DNA of 64,000 bases from Ophiostoma sp. CBS 140.51. Taxonomy: Eukaryota > Ascomycota > Sordariomycetes > Ophiostomatales > Ophiostomataceae. The DNA is taken from contig JANSLP010000025.1 of NCBI GenBank assembly GCA_029298735.1, forward strand, positions 62,001 to 126,000, written 5' to 3'. A program made the translations under genes and the position numbers. Below the pieces are notes generated by a model that saw nothing but the letters and a program-made list of their open reading frames with translations, was not told where the DNA came from and did not search any database. Below, piece after piece: positions 57,683 to 64,000 of this stretch; position 1 is the first letter of the stretch; each line of letters begins with the position of its first letter.

Positions 57683-58300
57683 TGTGATTTCGATGTGAGG
57701 GAGCTAGCAGACGCAGCCAGCATGTGTGACGGTAAGGAAGCTCGAGGAAGGGAGGTTAGAGAGTCGAAAACAAGCTTTGGGGACAAGAGAGCACTCGTAT
57801 GGCGGCGGCAAGTCGAGCTGCAGGTACGATGGAGCGCAGAGGGCGAAGGCGAGAGGATAGGTGGCAGGCTGGCAAAATAGAGTCGGCGGCTGCGAAGCAG
57901 GCTGGCCGGGCCCTTATATGTGAGGATATTCCGATATTAGATCGTTGCCGTGTCTACTGGCAGGCACTGTCGGGGCTTTAATTATTCGATTCGGCCTTTT
58001 TCGTGTTCGAGAAACCTGGTTTCAGCCGGCCCAGCAGGCATAGCCAGCCATGATCGACAGCGGGACGGGGTTGATTTGCAGGGTTCTCTGGGCGGCGGGC
58101 GTGGGCGGTCGAGTGCGGGCTTCGAGGTAGATGTGAGAGGAATTGAGAATGTAGAGAGAAGAGAGGAAGAAAGGGGGAGTAGAAAAGACTGGCAAGAAGG
58201 ACACACGAGTATAAATACGAAGGGTAAGCGGAGGGCAGGAACAAGTCGAGGCTGCCCGCGTTGGTGAGTTCAGGATAGGTCGCGCTTGCCCAACAGGCCA
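57683..58300. promoter_or_regulatory. Upstream region of the hexokinase-like gene
   Basis: About 620 bp upstream of the minus-strand start. Overlapping readings in both directions (for example a 125-codon minus frame at 57978-58355) have no recognisable features. TATAAATA near 58210 and TTATAT near 57914 are possible core promoter elements. Confidence 0.4.
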
Positions 58301-59002
58301 ATGACGCATCGAGCGTCCCTACCCTACCCACCAAGCTTGCGGCAAGTGCGACCACGTCCAGAGGTGCCTAGCCTTGGCTTTGCCGACCTCACGGGGCTAA
58401 TCAACGAAGCCTTGCGGACTTTGTTGGGAAAGAGCACAGTGATGTTAGCTGCTCTTTCCTTATTTCTTGTGATCTTGGTGAAAAGGGGCAAGAGAAACAA
58501 GCGTTTAGTCAACTTTGTGTGCCAGCCCCTTTGCACCTTCCGTGTTACCTTGTACGTCGTGGAAAAATACGAAGAAGGCGAGGAAGGCATGCGCCGAGGA
58601 CGGGCAAGAGCGACCCTGTGGCCACCAAAAACGCCTGGCCAGAGCCAGCCTGACCTCATCAAACCACGCCCTATTGCAGGCAGTTCTCCGCTACTGTTAT
58701 CGGGGGAGGCAACGGCAGATTACTCAGATGGGGGGGCGTTCACGTGCCCCGCCTGCCAAATCGATAATCTGTCAGGGGAGCAGGGGAGACAACCGTTGAT
58801 CGCTGCTAACCAGTTTTGGAAGTCACGTCTGGATTTCGCCATTGTGGTTGCAGGAGCGTCCCTGCTGTGCCTTTTTCTCCTCTATTGCCTCATTTCTCTC
58901 ATTTCGTTTAACGATTTCTCTCCTCTCCTCTCTTTTGCAAATCTGTCAACATCTCTCCATTCCTCACCAGCTTCGCACCGCTGCCCTCGCACACGTTTTT
59001 AA
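58301..59002 (+). CDS. Hypothetical ORF with two hydrophobic segments (doubtful)
   Basis: An ATG at 58301 opens a 233-codon frame to TAA at 59000-59002. It contains a hydrophobic run (VMLAALSLFLVILV) followed by KRGKRNKR, a charged and Pro-rich middle, a FTCPACQIDN motif and a second hydrophobic run (FAIVVAGASLLCLFLLYCLI). This could be a two-pass membrane protein. Against it: codon use is mixed, the end runs into the pyrimidine-rich leader of the GILT-like gene, and no family is recognised. It may simply be an open stretch of promoter DNA. Confidence 0.25.
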   Translation: MTHRASLPYPPSLRQVRPRPEVPSLGFADLTGLINEALRTLLGKSTVMLAALSLFLVILVKRGKRNKRLVNFVCQPLCTFRVTLYVVEKYEEGEEGMRRGRARATLWPPKTPGQSQPDLIKPRPIAGSSPLLLSGEATADYSDGGAFTCPACQIDNLSGEQGRQPLIAANQFWKSRLDFAIVVAGASLLCLFLLYCLISLISFNDFSPLLSFANLSTSLHSSPASHRCPRTRF

Positions 59003-59685
59003 CGCCTCTCGACCTCGATCCGCATTCAAGGCGCGTCTTTTTGCATTTGCACGTTTCGGATTGACGTCGTCCGTCAGCAACCTTTTTGTCGATCCCGCCC
59101 TTCCCCCACAAAGACACAAAGACGGCCAGCTTTGAGGAGCTCGACATACACACACAAACAACCTCGAAAATAAGCATTCAGGTGCCTCTTCGGAATAATA
59201 ATCTCAACTGCCAGGCGAACGAACCAGCATCGACGGTGTAAGAAGCCTCAATAAACGAATAAACGAAGACGGCCGACGCAAAACGACGAGAAACTCTCCG
59301 CTGCATATTGCTCGATTACGCGTTTCTTGGCGCCATACAACGTACCTGCTTTTCATACTGTTGTGCTCGTTTTGCCTCTGCTATTCTTGCACCTCGACGG
59401 CACGTGTATTTGCGGAAGATTGCACACGCGGTCGACTTCACCCGGGATATCATCGTTCTCCTGTCTGTTCGAAATTTCGTCCTTGGAGACCCTTTTGCTC
59501 CAAGTTTAGCTTTTCGCATTAACGGCAGCTCTCGTGCTCTGCCTCGGTCTCGAACGACGTACCTTTCCTCCGACCGATACAAAGCCCGATATAGTTCTCA
59601 CAGGACTGTCAGCATAGAGTAGCGTTGCGTCATCGTCATATCGACGGACTTAACACAGACGCAAACGCGCATACATTCCCAAAAC
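59003..59685. promoter_or_regulatory. Promoter and leader of the GILT-like gene
   Basis: A 680-bp stretch before the start codon, CT-rich at first and then CA/AC-rich, ending in CCCAAAACATGG around the start. Only short frames occur. A 104-codon plus frame at 59308-59622 lacks domain features. Confidence 0.4.
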
Positions 59686-60588
59686 ATGGACGAGAAGCGG
59701 TTGATGGCAGGGCTCGTGGAGCCGACTGTGGAGCGCCGTCCAGGCATGTCGTCGACGACACGGCGGAAGCTGCGGGTGCGTTTCGGCTATGTGGCGGCGC
59801 TAGTCATCATCGGCTTGACGGTGGTGCTGTTCTTGCAACCGGCGCCGCTGCTAGAAGTGTCGACATGGAGCCCGATGGCGAGCAAGGAGGAGGTGTGGCG
59901 GTCCAAGACGCCCATCTACGAGGTTGAACCGAAGAAAGGTGCGGCGTCGCGGCCGGCGCACACGAGCGGACGCCTGGTGCCGTTTGAGGCGCACATCATG
60001 AGCAAGTGCCCGGATGCGCTGGACTGCCTGCGGGACCTTGTGCTGCCGACGATGCAGCAGGTGGTTGACAAGGTGAACTTTACGCTTTCCTACATTGGAC
60101 GGCCAACTGGCGACGGCGGTGTTGAGTGCATGCACGGTCCGGCAGAGTGTAAGTAACTCATTATTTCCTATCTTTTTTTTGTTGCACCCACTAACTGTCT
60201 AGGCATGGGTAATATCCTTGAGCTCTGCGCGCATAAGCTGAACCCCGACCCCAAGATCTACCTCGGCTTCACGATGTGCATCTCGCGCGAGTACCCGCGG
60301 ATCCCGGATCGCGAGCTGATTGAGGGTTGCGCATTGGAGCACGCCGTCGACTTTGCAGCGCTTAACGAGTGCGCTACGCGCGACGACGGCCAGTACGCAA
60401 TGAACCTGCTGCGGGACAGCGTGCAGCACACCAAGGCGGTGGGTGTGACGAAGAGCTGCACGGTACGTCTGGACAACAAGGTGTACTGCATCCGGGACGA
60501 CGGAGAGTGGAAGGACTGCCCGGCCGGTCCTGGTGTGCACGACCTGATTGTCAACGTGGAGAAGCTGTACCGGCAGAACAAGGCGTAA
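59686..60588 (+). CDS. GILT-family (gamma-interferon-inducible lysosomal thiol reductase-like) membrane-anchored protein
   Basis: Exon 1 (59686-60148) and exon 2 (60203-60588) flank a 54-nt intron (GTAAGT..GTCTAG, CTAACT branch site); the product is 282 aa. A short cytosolic N-terminus with RRK is followed by one transmembrane or signal-anchor segment at about 32-50 (FGYVAALVIIGLTVVLFLQP). The thioredoxin-like GILT domain starts with VPFEAHIMSKCPDALDCLRD. GILT members usually have CxxC as the redox centre; here the pair is Cys108-x5-Cys114, as I recall for fungal members. Further domain markers are the VECMHGPAEC stretch (the GILT CxHGxxEC signature), conserved Cys in NILELCAHK, and MCISREYPRIPD. 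In animals the enzyme reduces disulfides in acidic compartments. In fungi a vacuolar or secretory-pathway location is likely, but the role is not established. It is convergent with dcpS, with stops 181 bp apart. Confidence 0.9.
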
Positions 60589-60769
60589 TAGGGTGGTAGG
60601 CTATTGGTTGAGTTGCGTCTCCGAGTTTATATCTAATATCCGTTTGTCTTTCCTGTATATGTTTCTGTTTTGTCTTCGTTTTGTCGTTCCAAACCGGTAT
60701 AACATTAGACATTTTGCATAGTTATCAAAGCGTCGTTTTTCTTTTACCTTTGTCGACTGTTGTCAACCC

Positions 60770-61880
60770 TCACGACGAAGTAGCGGTTGCTACACGCTTC
60801 TTGGCTTCGTCTTCTTTCAGTGGGCCAAAGACGGCTGCCCACAACTCACTGGCCTCACCCAGCGTGTAGCTCAGAGACACGGCGTCCATGCCAATATCGT
60901 CGTCCGTCTGGCCCTCGCGGCTGCCGCCCATGTGCTCGAGCTGTTCAATCAGGCTTTCGAGTCCGACAGCTTTACCCGTCGCTTGTGTCGCACCCGACTC
61001 GAGCTGGACGTGCACAATGTGAATGTGGAAGTGGTAGTACGTCGGCTGGTAGTGCACATACAGCTTGAGCTGGTCGGCCTCCAGACCCTGGGTGGCGTAG
61101 ACACCAATGGTCGCGTCAATCAGCTGTTGGCGCATCTGTCGCAGCCAGGGAATGTGCTTCCGGCGCAAGTCCCTCAGACTCCAGATATCGCGGCGCTCGA
61201 CGACAGCCAGTAGATGGAGCGCCTCGAGCGTGGTGCGGTCCCAGTTCAAGTCGGGCAGCAGCAAGAAGCCCTGGTCATTTGTCGTCTGCGGGTCGTACGG
61301 TGTCCGAAAGATGACGTCCTCGACCTCTTTGCGGCCCTCGATAATGTTAAAGACCCAGTTGAGGCGGCCCGCGTCGCGCTGTGCCTGGACAAACGGCCGG
61401 ACTTTGTCGCGGTAGATCTCGGCCGTCTCCGTCACAAGGCGGACGCCCTGACGAGAGTATTTGCGAATGTGCTGCTGGGTGCAAGGGTAGATGAGGTTGA
61501 TTTTGAGGTTGTCGCTGTCGTTGGTTTCGATTTCAGTCTCCGGGGACTTTGAGGCACCCTCGGCGGCCATGAACCAGTGGTAGATGTCGTTGGCGCCGAG
61601 GTTGCGTAGGGAGCGCAGACTGCCCGCGACGGAGGCCAAGTAGTCGGGGGATGTGGGAAAGGGTGCGCGCTCGAGAACTAGGAGAGCGGGTTGGCTGTCA
61701 ATGGCGCCGAGGAGTGTTGTGCGGCGGCCGGCCTGGTCTGGAAGAAGACAGATGTCAGCACGAGGCCGAGTCGAGAAGTGATCATTATTGGAGCCTATCG
61801 AAGGACCTACCTTGGTTCAGAGTCCGTTCGTATTGAAATTTGGGCACGAGGGCCTCTGCTGCAGCTTTTGGGTCGGCCAT
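60770..61880 (-). CDS. dcs1: Scavenger mRNA-decapping enzyme DcpS
   Basis: Exon 1 (61880-61811) and exon 2 (61737-60770) flank a 73-nt intron (GTAGGT..TTCCAG), giving 345 aa. The protein starts MADPKAAAEALVPKFQYERTL. The DcpS N-terminal domain includes the LIYPCTQQHIRKYSRQ segment and GFLLLPDLNWDRTTLEALHLLA. The C-terminal HIT domain shows DIWSLRDLRRKHIPWLRQM and the histidine triad HFHIHIVHV near residue 258, with the central His as nucleophile. DcpS hydrolyses the residual m7GpppN cap after 3'-to-5' mRNA decay, in cytoplasm and nucleus. Length and motif order match the family. The C-terminal tail ends EDEAKKRVATATSS. The symbol follows yeast DCS1. Confidence 0.95.
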
Positions 61881-62337
61881 TGTGGTATATGTGTGTGTAG
61901 TTCGGTGGTCTTTGTGTAGAGTATGAAAGAGCGAGGCCGTTTTCAGGTTGAATTTGACGTTGAAGATGCTGTAGTGTAGGAGGCTTTGCGGGGCAAAATG
62001 AGCGAGCTTGAAAGAGCTCTTAAAACCCCACCAAAATCGCCAATTGACGACAGTGAATCGTGACACTCTCAAGCTATTTCCCCACATTTCGTCCGCGGCA
62101 CTCTTCGACACTGAACATTCATGACATTGTCTGCTCCCGACAACATAAACTTCACTATTTCTCTCAGAGAAGTATTGCTTTAAAACTATTATATAACTCC
62201 ATACTTATGAAGGATTTGTCTTCAAAATAAAACGAACGCTAGCCGCCGGAACCATGCTTATGCCGTCACATCTTGTCTATGACTCTACACCTCTATTCTC
62301 TTCCCATCTATTTCTTTCTACTCTTTCCTATGCCTTC
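61881..62337. other. dcpS promoter / 3' end of the histidinol phosphatase gene
   Basis: A 457-bp spacer between two minus-strand genes. The part next to dcpS is probable promoter and leader. The 62140-62240 segment is AT-rich and would suit transcription termination of the downstream gene, read from the right. No coding frame was seen. Confidence 0.45.
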
Positions 62338-63351
62338 CTAAGCCTCCACCTTCAGACTTGCTTCGAATTCAGCCAGAGTTACACTCTTTTCCACCAGCTC
62401 GCCTTTTGACCTTGCCCCGTCGGCTGTCTTTGTGTACCTCCGCTCCAGTGTCCACACGTCCTCCACACCCAGACTCTTAAAGTAGGCCAGGCCGCGCCGG
62501 TAATTGGTCGCAACATGGGATGTGCCGTGGCTGTCGTCCGACATGGTGAATTTGCCGCCAAGCTTCAGCCATGCCTCGGCAATCGAGCGGCCCGGATACG
62601 GCTCGGCCAGGCCTTTGCGCAGGGCCGCCGTGTTGCACTCCAGCCAGCCGCCGTAGCTGGCGACAAACTCCAGGTTGCGCTGGATCTTGGGCCAGACGAG
62701 CGTTGAGAGACCGCCAGCGGCTGTGGCTGGGTCGAGAGATGGATCGGCACTCAACAGGCGCACCAGGTCAAAGTGGCCGACAATGCGCGGGCGCAGCGTC
62801 TGCAGCATCTCGAGCTGCTGGTCGTAGTAGTCGGCATACAGCAAAACTTCCGGGTCAATGTCCACTGCGGCATCGGTCGAGGTCGCCGCTGCCTTGGTCA
62901 CGGCCACATCAATGGCTTCTTGGAAGGTGGCCTTGTCGTAGTCAATCGGTGTCCCCCGGCTGCCCACGTGATGTACCGAGCCGATAAAGTAGTCAATCTC
63001 CGGGTGGGCGGCCAAAGCCTTGATGCGTTTGCCGTCGTCGTCGGCGCCGTGGATCCATTCGCCCTCGAACCCCACGAGAATATGGATCTGGTCGGCATAG
63101 GCCTCACGCAGGCGCACAGCCTCGACAAGGTAGGCCTCATAGCGGGCTGTCAAATCGGCCAGCTTGCCTTCCAGGTCGGTGCCGTCGCCACGCTCTTCCG
63201 GGTACAAATCGGCCGTGTGAGCACGGGGCATATGTTCGGACAGACCCAGAGTCTGGAAGCCGAGGGCGATGGCGCGCTGGACGACCTGTTCGAGGGTGTC
63301 GACGGCGTGGCCGCAGAACTGACCCGAGTGGGAGTGCATCGTGAACGCCAT
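62338..63351 (-). CDS. his2: Histidinol-phosphatase, PHP family (histidine biosynthesis)
   Basis: An ATG at 63351 in a strong context (CCACCATGG) gives 337 aa in a single exon. The PHP-domain metal ligands are in order: MHSHSGQF (His-x-His, residues 6-8), LSEHMPR near 40, GFEGEWIHG, GSVHHVGSRGTPIDYDK, IVGHFDLVRLL and MSDDSHG near 290. The enzyme removes phosphate from L-histidinol phosphate, the penultimate step before histidinol dehydrogenase, in the cytosol. The spacing and the GTPIDYDK loop match the fungal His2/HolPase-PHP type rather than the HAD-type enzymes. The frame is open upstream of the chosen ATG but carries no family sequence there. It is tandem with dcpS on the minus strand, 457 bp apart. 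Confidence 0.93.
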   Translation of the reverse strand: MAFTMHSHSGQFCGHAVDTLEQVVQRAIALGFQTLGLSEHMPRAHTADLYPEERGDGTDLEGKLADLTARYEAYLVEAVRLREAYADQIHILVGFEGEWIHGADDDGKRIKALAAHPEIDYFIGSVHHVGSRGTPIDYDKATFQEAIDVAVTKAAATSTDAAVDIDPEVLLYADYYDQQLEMLQTLRPRIVGHFDLVRLLSADPSLDPATAAGGLSTLVWPKIQRNLEFVASYGGWLECNTAALRKGLAEPYPGRSIAEAWLKLGGKFTMSDDSHGTSHVATNYRRGLAYFKSLGVEDVWTLERRYTKTADGARSKGELVEKSVTLAEFEASLKVEA

Positions 63352-64000
63352 GGTGGGCAATCTGTATCGGGGGTGGTGTAAGAGTGAGGTGTGACGTATG
63401 ACGTGTTGATATGGATGAGTCTTGTTTTGGTGAACGACGAGGAAGCTCGCGATAAGACTTCTCAGAGCCTCCGGACGTTTTTTTTGTTGCAAAAGAATGT
63501 AAGCTTGAAAGAAAGAGAAGGGAAGAAAGGTAAGAGCACGCCCGCAATTGCAGTCAGATAAGGCTGTGATATGACTTTGGTCTGTCTCAAAGGCCGTTGC
63601 TGAGAAAAAGAATTTTTAGATTTCCTTTTTCGCTCATGTTAGTTGGTGTTAGTGCCGTCGCGGGATTGGCATGCTGTTGACAACCTGTAGCGCAGCGTTT
63701 GTTGAGCGCGTTGTTAGCGGCTTACAGTGGTCGTATCGTCCCGACAGCCGATTGCAACGAATCGGCGACCTGTCATTCGCCACGTTCCAAGCTGAGCCTC
63801 CACGTTTCGCTTGCACCTCCACCAAGGGAATGCAGCGGGCGGCTTCCCGTAACTTTAGTGGGAGGTGTGCTAAAAACAACCTCCAAAACATGTGAAGCCG
63901 CGTTGAACCGATATACTCACACTTCCCCTCTTCTTTTTCGCTTTTCGCCGCGGCGATTGTTTGCTGGTAATTATGTATTCAAAACAATGAGAGAAAACAC
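63352..64000. promoter_or_regulatory. Upstream region of the histidinol phosphatase gene to window edge
   Basis: About 650 bp containing the probable promoter. CCACCCCCGATACAG just upstream of the start (minus strand) could be an unused acceptor or leader sequence. No Gcn4/CPC1 site (TGACTCA) is obvious; the closest visible match is TGATTCA-like and not convincing. No other gene was seen. Confidence 0.4.

Overview
The window looks like chromosomal DNA of a filamentous ascomycete, most likely a Sordariomycete. The support is: short introns (53-132 nt) with GT..AG ends and CTAAC-type branch sites; coding exons rich in C-ending codons next to AT-richer, pyrimidine-tract intergenic DNA; and a full set of fungal orthologues (Bre2, Cef1/Cdc5, XlnR/Xyr1, Vip1/Asp1, Utp21, DcpS, a PHP-type histidinol phosphatase, a GILT-like protein). 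Genus cannot be fixed by reading alone. Ophiostomatales-like genomes are one possibility because several proteins carry low-complexity expansions, but that is a guess.

Layout. 1-5.2 kb: a divergent pair, the COMPASS subunit gene bre2 (minus, cut by the left edge) and the spliceosomal NTC gene cef1 (plus). 5.2-39.5 kb: a very gene-poor half. The only certain gene is xlnR (22.0-25.8 kb, plus), encoding the xylan/cellulose-degradation regulator, with about 16.8 kb of DNA before it and 13.7 kb after it. Inside these deserts I can support a probable unrecognised secreted-protein gene (6.9-7.7 kb, minus), a 54-residue Cys-rich mini-protein (28.1 kb, minus), a second Cys-rich terminal exon (29.8 kb, minus) and one or two weak exon-like stretches. 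39.5-64 kb: a normally dense region, read as vip1(-), utp21(-), a flavin-reductase-domain gene(-), an HpaI-type aldolase(+), a small secreted protein(-), an atypical hexokinase-like protein(-), a GILT-like thiol reductase(+), dcpS(-) and the histidinol phosphatase gene(-).

How the genes relate. There is no biosynthetic cluster. The neighbours are housekeeping and regulatory genes: chromatin methylation (Bre2), splicing (Cef1), carbon regulation (XlnR, perhaps the hexokinase-like protein), inositol pyrophosphate signalling (Vip1), small-subunit rRNA processing (Utp21), mRNA cap turnover (DcpS) and histidine synthesis. Divergent pairs share promoters at 2.06-2.73 and 51.4-52.2 kb. Convergent pairs lie tail to tail at 53.2-53.4 and 60.6-60.8 kb. 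Most genes have one or two introns, which I placed by frame and splice-site logic. No rRNA, tRNA, CRISPR or intact transposon was recognised. The most noteworthy features are the isolation of xlnR in about 30 kb of almost gene-free DNA and the small cryptic genes inside that DNA.
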